Shown here: piece by piece, positions 16,912-24,901 of the stretch
How positions within the stretch are numbered: position 1 is the stretch's first letter
How the letters are laid out: every line of letters starts with the position of its first letter
DNA from: Candidatus Poribacteria bacterium
GTDB taxonomy: Bacteria > Poribacteria > WGA-4E > UBA9662
Length of the DNA stretch: 64,000 nt
Direction: 5' to 3'
Assembly (NCBI GenBank): GCA_002709695.1
Contig: PAQF01000073.1
Coordinates: 1-64,000, forward strand
Notes under the pieces: model-generated
Database searches by the model: none
What the model saw: the letters and a program-made list of their open reading frames with translations, nothing else
Told to the model about the DNA's origin: nothing
Translations under genes and position numbers: made by a program

Positions 16912-17610
16912 ATGGAACCTATAAAGACGTTGTTGTTAACAGGAGAAAATAACCATGATTGGAAAAGGTCAGCTCCATATTGCAAGGATTTGCTAGAAGA
17001 ATCCAAGAGATTTGAGGTTGACCTAACGACAGATCCATCCGCTAGTTTGGCTGATATGGATAAATTAAATGATTATGGACTGTTTTTTGTCGATTATAAT
17101 GGTCCGCAATGGGCTAATGTCGCAAAAGAAAATTTCATTACTGCTGTTAGAAATGGTACGAACGTTTGTATTCTACATGCTTCCAATAATGCTTTTGATG
17201 GTTGGGTGGAGTATGAAAAGATTTGTGCATTGATGTGGAGATCGGGGGCAGGCCATGGTAAGTACCACAAATTTGATGTTGAAGTTACGGATTCAGATCA
17301 TCCTATTATGAAGGGGTTACCGTTGGTTTTGAAAGATCATCCGGATGAATTGTACCATGGGTTATCACACATGCATCATACAGATTATCATGTTCTTGCT
17401 ACAGCTTTTTCGTCGATTGATTCTGGTGGTACCGGGCAATCAGAGCCGATGGTGTTGGTGAAGACTTATGGTGACGGTCGTGTATTCCACCTTATACTTG
17501 GGCACGTTGGCGGTGGTGGTGGGATGGATACATTCGAGAATCGTGATTTTCAGTCGTTATTATTACGTGGTTGCGAATGGGCTGCAACGGGAGATTGTAC
17601 ATCAAACTAA
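16912..17610 (+). CDS. ThuA-like domain protein (class I amidotransferase-like fold)
   Basis: 232 residues. The start TLLLTGENNHDW matches ThuA, where L-x-x-x-G-x-x-x-H-x-W is conserved. Further blocks are LFFVDYNGP, GTNVCILHASNNAFDGW, DHPIMKGLP, DELYHGLSHM and GRVFHLILGHVGG. ThuA proteins convert keto-trehalose-type sugars or act in related sugar catabolism, often beside Gfo/Idh/MocA dehydrogenases as here (divergent, 145 bases). No signal peptide is present, so the protein is cytoplasmic. The actual substrate is unknown. Confidence 0.9.
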   Translation: MEPIKTLLLTGENNHDWKRSAPYCKDLLEESKRFEVDLTTDPSASLADMDKLNDYGLFFVDYNGPQWANVAKENFITAVRNGTNVCILHASNNAFDGWVEYEKICALMWRSGAGHGKYHKFDVEVTDSDHPIMKGLPLVLKDHPDELYHGLSHMHHTDYHVLATAFSSIDSGGTGQSEPMVLVKTYGDGRVFHLILGHVGGGGGMDTFENRDFQSLLLRGCEWAATGDCTSN

Positions 17611-17619
17611 ATGTTTGGT

Positions 17620-18396
17620 TTAGGAAATGTTGTCTAGTTGTTTAACTTCATCTTCTGATAATTCCCAACCGAACAGATCGAGGTTATCTTTCAAATGTTC
17701 GGTTGAACTTGCTTTGGGAATAACAATCATATTTTTCTGAATTAACCACAATAAGGCAACTTTTGCAGTTGACTTATTGTGGCGCTTAGCGATTTTAGTT
17801 AAAAGCGGTTCTTTCAGTATCTGGGTTCTGCCAAGTGGACAGTAAGCGGTCACAACGACATTGGATTCTTGGCAATGGTTTAGCAAGTTTGGCGTTTGAT
17901 GGCGAATATGATACGGGACTTGATTTACGTTAATTGGCGTTTTCGATATTGTTTTGGCTTGATCAATTAGGTCGTTGCTAAAGTTGCTGACGCCAATACT
18001 AATTGCTTTGCCTTGACTTTGAATGTAGTTAAATGCTTCGATTGTCTCGCTCAGAGGGATATTCTCATCACTAGGCCAGTGAATCAGGAGCAGATCAACA
18101 TAATCCATCTGTAATTGGCTCAAGATTTCATCGCATTGAGTCAGGACTTGGTTGTAGCTTAATTCGGTTCTCCATATTTTTGAGGTGATAAATAGATTGG
18201 AACGGTTAATATCAGATTCTACGATTGCTTGCCCAATTTCGCGTTGATTTTGGTATAACCAGGCGGTATCAATGTGCGTGTAGCCAAGGTTAATAGCATT
18301 TTTGACGGCGGATTTGCAAGCATCGCCTCGCAGTTCCCACGTTCCGAGTCCAATTTGGGGCATCAAAGTCCCATCTGCTAATCTGAGATTTCTCAT
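17620..18396 (-). CDS. Aldo/keto reductase
   Basis: 258 residues, slightly shorter than the usual 270-290. The catalytic tetrad is present as Asp43, Tyr48 (HIDTAWLYQNQREIG), Lys73 (TSKIW) and His106 (LLIHWPSD). GVSNFSNDLI, PINVNQVPYHIR and VIPKASSTEHLKDNL (NADPH-binding loop) are typical of the 2,5-diketo-D-gluconate reductase branch. It reduces aldehydes or ketones with NADPH in the cytoplasm. It converges on the ThuA-like gene, with nine bases between stops. The substrate is not predictable. Confidence 0.93.
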   Translation of the reverse strand: MRNLRLADGTLMPQIGLGTWELRGDACKSAVKNAINLGYTHIDTAWLYQNQREIGQAIVESDINRSNLFITSKIWRTELSYNQVLTQCDEILSQLQMDYVDLLLIHWPSDENIPLSETIEAFNYIQSQGKAISIGVSNFSNDLIDQAKTISKTPINVNQVPYHIRHQTPNLLNHCQESNVVVTAYCPLGRTQILKEPLLTKIAKRHNKSTAKVALLWLIQKNMIVIPKASSTEHLKDNLDLFGWELSEDEVKQLDNIS

Positions 18397-18479
18397 GTTA
18401 CTTTCTGTAACCTCATCAAATTTTAAGTTTTTTTATTTCTTAGATAAGATATCATACTTGAGGGTTCGATTATATTTAT

Positions 18480-18508
18480 TTGATGGTATGAGTTGGATTT
18501 GCTAAAAT
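18480..18508 (+). promoter_or_regulatory. Predicted promoter for the exported protein gene at 18591
   Basis: TTGATG (18480-18485) and TAAAAT (18503-18508) with a 17-base spacer lie about 82 bases before the GTG start at 18591, in the region divergent from the aldo/keto reductase gene. The -10 hexamer departs from consensus at one base. Confidence 0.4.
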
Positions 18509-18590
18509 TACTTGGGATAGGAATGTTTTACTTGTTGTTATATATGTTTTGCTTTAATGATTAGTTTATATTTAGGTATTGGAGAGTACA

Positions 18591-19208
18591 GTGAAAGATG
18601 TTTTTGCAATTTCGTCTTTGATTTTCTTTGTTATGTTTAGTGGTCTTAGTTGTAAAACGGAAAGAAAGGTTTCTAGCGAAAATAAACCTTCTGTTCCGAA
18701 TCAAGTCTTGAAGCAAGTAGAGACTGCGAATAAGGTAGTGTCACGTGGTGAAATAAGTTATGCTGTGCCAGAAGGATGGATCCGCCAAAAACCTTCAAGT
18801 CCAATGCGTCACGATCAATTTTTGTTGCCGGGTGTGGGAGATAATCAACCGGCTGAACTCGCTGTTTTCTCTGGTATTGGTGGGTCAGTCGAAGCCAATC
18901 TAAATCGTTGGTATGGACAATTCAAACCACCTGAGGGACAAGAGATACAAGACTTAATTAAGCGGAAAAAGATACAAATTACTGATTTAACAGTTACGGT
19001 TGTTTCCTTGACTGGGACTTTTATGAAATCACGTGCGCCTATGATGATGACAGGACCTGTTGATGAATTGGAAGGCTATGCTCTGTTAGCCGCAATCGCT
19101 GAAACTAAACAAGGTTTGTGGTTCTTTAAAGCAACGGGGCCGGAAACTACCATAAATCGTTGGCAAAATAGTTTTGATGAGTTTGTCCAGTCTTTCCGTT
19201 TGGACTGA
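18591..19208 (+). CDS. Exported protein of unknown function, possible lipoprotein
   Basis: 205 residues from GTG 18591, chosen because GGAGAG precedes it by about six bases; a TTG at 18579 in the same frame has no such site. A signal-type hydrophobic stretch (5-19) ends at Cys21 in SGLSC, a weak lipobox. The mature part has YAVPEGWIRQ, SPMRHDQFLLPG, NLNRWYGQF and GLWFFKATGPETTI. I recall similar exported proteins in planctomycete-type genomes, but no function is known. A second exported protein gene follows, separated by a possible terminator. Confidence 0.7.
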   Translation: MKDVFAISSLIFFVMFSGLSCKTERKVSSENKPSVPNQVLKQVETANKVVSRGEISYAVPEGWIRQKPSSPMRHDQFLLPGVGDNQPAELAVFSGIGGSVEANLNRWYGQFKPPEGQEIQDLIKRKKIQITDLTVTVVSLTGTFMKSRAPMMMTGPVDELEGYALLAAIAETKQGLWFFKATGPETTINRWQNSFDEFVQSFRLD

Positions 19209-19212
19209 ATTT

Positions 19213-19245
19213 GATGGGTGCCATTTAACCCGTCCCTGATTTTTA
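19213..19245 (+). terminator. Possible rho-independent terminator
   Basis: GATGGGT at 19213-19219 pairs with ACCCGTC at 19228-19234 (seven pairs, one G-U, loop of eight). A T-rich run follows from about 19240. It sits just after the exported-protein stop. The gap between stem and T-run makes it only moderately convincing. Confidence 0.45.
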
Positions 19246-19319
19246 TTTATTTTCTACTGCAAAATAGATATATTTTTGAAGTTATCTGAATTTCTTTAAG
19301 AACCCTAAACAAGGAGAGC

Positions 19320-19910
19320 ATGATGAAATATGAATTACCTTTCTTTTTAGTTATGTTCATAGTTGCAGCAAGTCTAATTGCATGTTCCGACAGCAGTGAA
19401 AAAGATTCTCCGGTAAAACCAAAGGTGTTTTCTCAGGCCTCAGAAGAGGTTGAGGCTATTAAGCAGAAAGAGATTAATTTTGTTGCGGAAGAGACTGCTC
19501 TTAAGGAAGTTTTCACAAAACATGCTGATGATATTAGTGAAAAAGATCTCGATGCAATCATGACCCATTGGCTAAAAAGCAATGGTGAGGATGTGTTCAC
19601 TGCTTGGACGTTTTGGGCTGGAGCATTTGAAAAAACGGTTGGATGGGACGATATTAAAAAGGGATGGGTTGGGATTTTCCGTCTTCGTGGTGGAGACATG
19701 ACGATCGAATTCTTGGGTGTAGCGATTGACTCAAGAGCCAAGAATGCGACTTTACGTGCTAAATATAAGTGGGCGGCTAGTGGGGATTTAATTGCTGCTA
19801 TGAGAAAAGATAAAAAGGATAAATGGAAGATCCGAGCTATTGATTACACTGATGGGCGCTTTGGGAAACAGATTAAAGAATTAAGAAATCCTGCTTATAA
19901 AACTCCTTAA
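19320..19910 (+). CDS. Lipoprotein with NTF2/SnoaL-like domain
   Basis: 196 residues with a type II signal peptide: basic start, hydrophobic core, and lipobox L-I-A-C with Cys22 as the acylated residue. After a Ser/Lys/Glu linker (about 23-60), residues about 61-185 fit the DUF4440/SnoaL-like fold, with a helix pair (ALKEVFTKHADDISEKDLDAIM...W), GWDDIKKGWVGIF, then beta strands ending KDKWKIRAIDYTDG. These cone-shaped folds bind small hydrophobic ligands or act as isomerase-like enzymes; no catalytic residues can be assigned. AAGGAG precedes the ATG pair; ATG 19323 is an alternative start. Confidence 0.75.
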   Translation: MMKYELPFFLVMFIVAASLIACSDSSEKDSPVKPKVFSQASEEVEAIKQKEINFVAEETALKEVFTKHADDISEKDLDAIMTHWLKSNGEDVFTAWTFWAGAFEKTVGWDDIKKGWVGIFRLRGGDMTIEFLGVAIDSRAKNATLRAKYKWAASGDLIAAMRKDKKDKWKIRAIDYTDGRFGKQIKELRNPAYKTP

Positions 19911-19927
19911 ATACCATATGATGTCAA

Positions 19928-19952
19928 CAAAATTAGAGGAATTCTAATTTTG
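19928..19952 (+). terminator. Perfect 10-base hairpin, probable terminator
   Basis: CAAAATTAGA at 19928-19937 and TCTAATTTTG at 19943-19952 form a perfect ten-pair stem with a five-base loop, 18 bases after the lipoprotein stop. The 3' arm holds TTTT, but no separate T-run follows, so the activity is uncertain. Confidence 0.5.
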
Positions 19953-20132
19953 TATTCGAAATGGCTGTTAGGATATGGATCTCAAAATATAGTCTAGTTT
20001 CTGCTTTCCTTGAGGAAGTAAACATGGAAATGGGCAGTTTTAAGATCCACACTTGTTGATTTTTTGAGAGGCTAGTTTGTAGGTGTAGAGGAGGGAAGTT
20101 CTCTGGATTTGTAAGCTACTTAAGGTTGGGTT

Positions 20133-20906
20133 GTGGACTTAGATGAAATGTTTGACGGATTTTGGCGTGTCTATTCGAATTTAAATCCAGATGCCAAAAA
20201 GATCCAGAATGTTTTATGTGCAGGGCGAGAATGGGTTAACGATCATGTAGCATTTAGAACCTTTAATCTAGAAGATTTTGGAATAAGTAGATTAGCTGAG
20301 CCTTTTGTGTCTAGGGGATATTCTCTAAAAGGTAGATATCGTTTTCAGGCTAAAAGGTTATTCGCGTGTCACTATGAACACATTGATCCACTGGTGCCCA
20401 AAATATTTATTAGTGAATTATTGGTAGGGGAATTTTCTGATTTTCTGCAGGAAACCATGCGGTTTATGATTGAAGGTATGCGTCCTCCTACGGATTTGTT
20501 CCTCACAACAGGTAGAAGTTGGAGAGTTAATTATAAAATATATAATCGGTTGCTTTGTGAAAGTGAATATGCTGCATGGTTGTACGTTTTTGGATTTGTC
20601 CCTAACCACTTCACGATTTATATTAATTCATTGAACAATTTTGATAGTTTAGTAGAGGTCAATCAAGTTCTTAAAAAAAACGGTTACAGAGTTAATGCTA
20701 ATGGAGGAGAGATTAAGGGTAGTCCTGCCTTAGGGTTGGAGCAATCTTCGACTTTAGCTTATGGAGCAGAAGTTGAATTTGAGGATCTCGCTACAATCAA
20801 GAAAATTCCTGCTTGTTACTATGAATTTGTCAAAAGATACGATTCGTTTAATGGATTTATTGTGGATTCAGCAGACAAAATTTTTGAAAGTACGGATGTT
20901 AAGTAA
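20133..20906 (+). CDS. DUF1338-family protein (2-oxoadipate dioxygenase/decarboxylase-like)
   Basis: 257 residues from GTG 20133. Motifs match DUF1338: VNDHVAFRTF (His38), GRYRFQAKRLFACHYEH, PKIFISEL, VPNHFTIYIN (His159), EQSSTLAYGAEVEF and ACYYEFVKRY (Glu231). In HglS, a D-lysine catabolic enzyme, the equivalent two His and one Glu bind the active-site metal, and all three are kept here. HglS itself is around 450 residues, so this is the short DUF1338 form and its substrate may differ. It converges with ispG, with only nine bases between stops. Confidence 0.82.
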   Translation: MDLDEMFDGFWRVYSNLNPDAKKIQNVLCAGREWVNDHVAFRTFNLEDFGISRLAEPFVSRGYSLKGRYRFQAKRLFACHYEHIDPLVPKIFISELLVGEFSDFLQETMRFMIEGMRPPTDLFLTTGRSWRVNYKIYNRLLCESEYAAWLYVFGFVPNHFTIYINSLNNFDSLVEVNQVLKKNGYRVNANGGEIKGSPALGLEQSSTLAYGAEVEFEDLATIKKIPACYYEFVKRYDSFNGFIVDSADKIFESTDVK

Positions 20907-20915
20907 GTTTCCAGT

Positions 20916-22043
20916 TCAGGAGGGTGATTTCGTGTGGTCATCGGGATCCAATTGTTGTGTAGCTTCTAAAAGAGCATGGGCCAAGAATTTAGGGTTGACC
21001 TCTTCTTTACCACGAAACGTCTTGACTTTTTGCCCATTAATTTTTAGTATTGCTAGATCTTTCCCTCCTAAATGTATACCTACTTTTGCGTTTCGTGTTT
21101 CTCCAGGACCGTTTACTTCACAACCCATTATGGCAACGGGCATTGTGACCCCATGTTTTTCCAGAAGTTTCTCCGCTGCCTCAACAATTTCTTCATAACC
21201 GACTGACGCATCGCCACGCCCACAAAAGGGGCAAGAGATGAGATCAAGCATCTGATCTGCCAAACCAAGTGTTCGCAGGAGTTCTTTTCCTGTTAAGACT
21301 TCTTCAACTGGATCACCTGTGATTGAAATGCGAATTGTATCCCCAATGCCTTCCATTAAAAGCGTTCCAATGCCAATTGAGGATTTGACGTGAGATCTCC
21401 TTGGAGGACCAGCTTCAGTGACACCTAAATGGAGTGGGTATTGAACTTTCTCTGAGAAAATCTGATTAGCTTGAATCATGCGAAATGGATCGCTTGATTT
21501 AATTGAAACTGCAATATCAGTAAAATCATGAGCTTCACAAATTTTAACGTGTCTCATTGCGCTCTCGACAAGTGCTTCAGCCGTAGGAAACGGGTATTTG
21601 TCTAGTAAGTCTTTCTCGAGCGATCCTTCATTAACACCTATGCGTATGGGAACCTTTGCTTCTTTTGCTGAAGATAAGACTTGGGCAATCCTGTCCTGGT
21701 TCCCTATATTACCAGGATTGATTCGGACTTTGGCCACGCCTGCATCGATTGCGTCAAGCGCGAACTTATAGTTGAAGTGAATGTCGGAGACAATTGGTAC
21801 TGGGGACCGTTTGACAATTTCTTTAAGTGCATCGGCATCACGTTGCTCAGGGACAGCAACCCGTACAATCTGTGCACCAGCTTCAACGCAGCGGTCGATT
21901 TGGTGCATGGTTTCGTCCACTTGATATGTTAAAGTTGTGGTCATGGTTTGGATTGAAACTGGGTTTCGATTGCCAATAGCTACGCCTCCGACGTTGATCT
22001 GTTTCGTCGGACGGCGATTTTCAAGTTTTGCCAGATCTCGCAT
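20916..22043 (-). CDS. ispG: (E)-4-hydroxy-3-methylbut-2-enyl-diphosphate synthase IspG
   Basis: 375 residues from ATG 22043, with AAGGA six bases upstream. IspG performs the sixth step of the MEP isoprenoid pathway, reducing MEcPP to HMBPP with a [4Fe-4S] cluster. An N-terminal TIM-barrel part (QTMTTTLTYQVDETMHQI, VPIVSDIHFNYKFAL, KVRINPGNIG, RIGVNEGSL) is followed by the cluster-binding C-terminus with CPFCGRGDASVGYEEI and GCEVNGPGE, giving the three Cys plus one Glu ligands. The two-domain bacterial form is complete. dxs, the first pathway gene, is at 58202. Confidence 0.97.
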   Translation of the reverse strand: MRDLAKLENRRPTKQINVGGVAIGNRNPVSIQTMTTTLTYQVDETMHQIDRCVEAGAQIVRVAVPEQRDADALKEIVKRSPVPIVSDIHFNYKFALDAIDAGVAKVRINPGNIGNQDRIAQVLSSAKEAKVPIRIGVNEGSLEKDLLDKYPFPTAEALVESAMRHVKICEAHDFTDIAVSIKSSDPFRMIQANQIFSEKVQYPLHLGVTEAGPPRRSHVKSSIGIGTLLMEGIGDTIRISITGDPVEEVLTGKELLRTLGLADQMLDLISCPFCGRGDASVGYEEIVEAAEKLLEKHGVTMPVAIMGCEVNGPGETRNAKVGIHLGGKDLAILKINGQKVKTFRGKEEVNPKFLAHALLEATQQLDPDDHTKSPS

Positions 22044-22085
22044 CAAACTTCCTTAATTTCCATTCTGGGGATTTCTAGTTTCTTA

Positions 22086-22913
22086 TTAAAAGAACGGGTT
22101 GTGGTTTATTTCTTCTTCAACTGTTGTGGCTGGTCCATGTCCGGGGAAGAGGACTGTATGTTTGGGTAGAGAAAGTAAATTCTCTTGTACACTAGAGAGT
22201 AATTTTTCGTATGATATTGATGCGTTCCCAACGGATCCAGCAAATAATGCATCACCAACGATGACAGTTGAACGGGCGTAGAAGGAACATCCTCCAGGGG
22301 TATGTCCAGGGGTATCGAGTGTTTTGATTTTCAGGTTGCCAACTGAGATAATGTCACCATGTCTCAGCAATTGGAGGTCATTTTGACTTCTTGGCTTAGG
22401 TTCATTTGCATGGATCCACGTTGGGCAGTTCAAAGCGTCTTCCAAATCCTGCAGTCCGTTTGCATGATCGCCGTGTGCATGTGTCAAGAGTATTAGTTTT
22501 GGGTTTATGTTAATCTTGTCGATTCTGTCTATAATGGTTTGGGGGTTTGCTGCTGTGTCGATGACAGCAGCTTCACGTGTCTTTGTACAGATTAACAAAT
22601 ACGCATGTACAGGGTAACCACCTACTTTTGCGGTTATCGTTATGACTTCAAGTGATGGGTCATATTTAGTTTCGGTCGCTTTTGGTGACCAACTCTCTGT
22701 TGCGATTGCATTTAATTTGTTGCTATCAAGTTGTAACGTGGAGGCGATCTTATCGACCTCATCGCGACTCGGTTTTTTTGTGTAATTCTCCATTTGCGAG
22801 ATGTCTTTTGCTTCGATGCCCGATTCAGTAGCAACTTGACCGACGGTTAGTCCAAGCCCCCGTCGTGCTTTGGCAATGATATCCCCAAACTCATCTTCAA
22901 GTATGAATGCCAT
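22086..22913 (-). CDS. XRE helix-turn-helix fused to metallo-beta-lactamase-fold hydrolase
   Basis: 275 residues. Residues about 8-68 form an XRE-type helix-turn-helix (FGDIIAKARRGLGLTVGQVATESGIEAKDISQMEN), fused to a metallo-beta-lactamase domain (about 88-270). The metal site is intact: THAHGDH (His145, His147, Asp149, His150), DTPGHTPGG, GDALF and FPGHGP. The hydrolase part is glyoxalase II-like. AAGGAAAG precedes the ATG, and both parts are in one uninterrupted frame. The combination suggests a DNA-binding or substrate-sensing hydrolase; the function is unknown. It lies 42 bases upstream of ispG and may be co-transcribed. Confidence 0.9.
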   Translation of the reverse strand: MAFILEDEFGDIIAKARRGLGLTVGQVATESGIEAKDISQMENYTKKPSRDEVDKIASTLQLDSNKLNAIATESWSPKATETKYDPSLEVITITAKVGGYPVHAYLLICTKTREAAVIDTAANPQTIIDRIDKININPKLILLTHAHGDHANGLQDLEDALNCPTWIHANEPKPRSQNDLQLLRHGDIISVGNLKIKTLDTPGHTPGGCSFYARSTVIVGDALFAGSVGNASISYEKLLSSVQENLLSLPKHTVLFPGHGPATTVEEEINHNPFF

Positions 22914-22981
22914 TGTCTTTCCTTTGTTTCTGCATTTAGTGAATTTTTAGTAGTTACATTTCTTTAGATTGTAGGAATTCT

Positions 22982-24019
22982 CTAGATTAGATAACGTTTC
23001 ATCCCTATTCCTTCCCATATTGGGAGTGCACTTCCTGCTCCTTCAATCCAGTTAGGGGAAAGGACAACGTGGTCAATTGTAACACGATTATTGGTGAAAG
23101 TGATATGAATCAAACCATCGTGACTTTGGATAATGGCAGGATAGTGAAAACTTCCTTCACCCGTAATAAGATCTCGTTTGTATTTCCAAGTTTCTCCTCC
23201 ATCTTCACTCATCCCGACAGTTAAAGGGTTTCGCTTTTCTGGATTATTGTTCCAAATCATTACAATTCTACCGTCTTCAAGTTTAACAGCGTCAAGGGCT
23301 GAATAGGGGCAGTGATTTTGTGTCATTTCGGTTTCAGACCAGGTTTGGCCGTAGTCGTGGGAGACACTCTTGAGAATATTTGGATTTTTCCCAGATGGTC
23401 GGATAAGTGCCAAGATGGAACCATCGTCTCGTTGAATGAGCGACGGGTGTTGGTTTTTTTCGCCTGGAATGTTACCACAGATATGCCAATTTTTTCCTCC
23501 GTCTTTACTTTTCCAGATTTGTGAATGCCATGATGTGAATTCTGTGCCAAACAGAATTTCTTCATTATCAAGTAGGATTGGTTTACACTTTGGAACATGT
23601 CCCCAGTTTTCCTCGATCATCTCAACTTCTGACCATGTTTCACCATTATTGTATGATCGTTTTATTCGCAAATCGCAAGTTACCCAACGTACACCGGGGC
23701 CATGTTTGCCTTCGAGCTTGCCATGCATGGTTCCATAGATTAGTAACACGCTGCCATCATTGACTTGAAGTAAGATGCCATTTCCTTCGGGTTTGCCAGG
23801 AGAGTCTGCGACACTAATCAACGGATCGAAACCACTCGTATTATGTTGCTGGCGTGCTAAGACCCAAGCAGTATCGGGACGTGCTTCGCCTTCGCCTGCA
23901 TAATATCCAACAATTAGATCTTTGTTTGATAATTCCAGTATTACCGAACAGTGACATTTAGGGTATCGGCTTGTTGGTTCTGCAACCGGTTCCCAAACTA
24001 AGATTGACACGACACACAC
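22982..24019 (-). CDS. Sialidase-like BNR-repeat (Asp-box) protein
   Basis: 345 residues from GTG 24019, with a weak ribosome binding site. The sequence is a six-bladed propeller pattern with Asp-boxes S-x-D/N-x-G-x-T-W at SYNNGETWS, SKDGGKNWH, SHDYGQTWS and SEDGGETWK. It fits the exo-alpha-sialidase-like family common in sugar-rich genomes. No signal peptide is visible, so a cytoplasmic location is likely. True sialidases need an Arg triad and a Tyr/Glu pair, which cannot be verified by eye, so the substrate could be another glycan. It is divergent from the lipoate-ligase-like gene. Confidence 0.85.
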   Translation of the reverse strand: MCVVSILVWEPVAEPTSRYPKCHCSVILELSNKDLIVGYYAGEGEARPDTAWVLARQQHNTSGFDPLISVADSPGKPEGNGILLQVNDGSVLLIYGTMHGKLEGKHGPGVRWVTCDLRIKRSYNNGETWSEVEMIEENWGHVPKCKPILLDNEEILFGTEFTSWHSQIWKSKDGGKNWHICGNIPGEKNQHPSLIQRDDGSILALIRPSGKNPNILKSVSHDYGQTWSETEMTQNHCPYSALDAVKLEDGRIVMIWNNNPEKRNPLTVGMSEDGGETWKYKRDLITGEGSFHYPAIIQSHDGLIHITFTNNRVTIDHVVLSPNWIEGAGSALPIWEGIGMKRYLI

Positions 24020-24109
24020 TCATCTTTATTGTATAATTTTTATGTTTTAGAATTTTAAGCAGGTTTATAATACATATTGAATTGTATCAAATTTAGTGGA
24101 ACTATTCAA

Positions 24110-24901
24110 ATGCGGTTGCTGTTGAACAAAAAAAATGATGCTGCTCTCAATATGGCAATAGATGAAGCCATATTGATGAATCAGAAGCCTGATTTGCGTC
24201 CGACGTTGCGATTTTATGATTGGTCATCAATTTCTTTCTCGTTTGGATATTTTCAGCGGATTTGTGAGGAGGTTAACTCTTCAGAATGTGGTGACCTTGG
24301 AATTGGTCTGGTTCGTCGTATTACGGGAGGAGGAACAGTAATTCATGGTTGGGATGTAACCTTTTCAGCTATCTTTCCTAAGACAAAATTCGATATTGGG
24401 TTACCAAGTGACATCTCGGCTGGATACCAAGTGATTAGCGATAGTATAACTAGGGGGTTGCAAGAGATTGGTATTGAAGTTGATCAATATGGTTTGTCCT
24501 TGGACTCGTCACTTCCAAACATTTGTATTACTAATCCTGCAAGGTATGATGTGATGATTGGTGATGGAAAAATAGCTGGTATTGCACAACGTCGAAACTC
24601 GGTTGGATTTCTATTCCAAGCTTATGTTGCACTTGATGTCCCATCTCAGGATATTTTGTCTATAGTCTCAAAAAAGCGTGGCCTTGAGCGAATGGTGCAG
24701 ACAAAAACAACCAGCATTAATCAATATCGATCGCGAAGGTTTTTACGGATTGAAATTGAAAAAGCAATTCAACATGGTTTTGAAGATATATTAGGTCTCG
24801 GTCTTGTTGAAGATAACTTGATACCTAAGGAAGTGAAGACAGCCCAACAATTGGCTAAAACAAAGTATTACACTGAAGACTGGAATTTTCGAAGAAAATG
24901 A
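24110..24901 (+). CDS. Lipoate-protein ligase/octanoyltransferase-like protein (BPL/LPL catalytic domain)
   Basis: 263 residues from ATG 24110; a TTG at 24077 would extend it by 11 residues. The LplA/LipM catalytic fold shows LNMAIDEAIL, TLRFYDWSSISFSFGYFQ, RRITGGGTVIHGWDVTFS and DVMIGDGKIAGIAQRR, with Lys154 at the conserved catalytic/adenylate-binding position. It would attach lipoyl or octanoyl groups to E2 or GcvH domains. No conserved Cys typical of LipM was confirmed. Its stop overlaps the ATG of the TamB-like gene (ATGA), so they form one operon despite unrelated functions. Confidence 0.85.
   Translation: MRLLLNKKNDAALNMAIDEAILMNQKPDLRPTLRFYDWSSISFSFGYFQRICEEVNSSECGDLGIGLVRRITGGGTVIHGWDVTFSAIFPKTKFDIGLPSDISAGYQVISDSITRGLQEIGIEVDQYGLSLDSSLPNICITNPARYDVMIGDGKIAGIAQRRNSVGFLFQAYVALDVPSQDILSIVSKKRGLERMVQTKTTSINQYRSRRFLRIEIEKAIQHGFEDILGLGLVEDNLIPKEVKTAQQLAKTKYYTEDWNFRRK

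Noticed and set aside
20761..21198. Plus-strand frame of 145 residues across the DUF1338/ispG convergent ends
   Set aside because: It is antisense to ispG for most of its length and out of frame with the DUF1338 gene; both of those are well supported.
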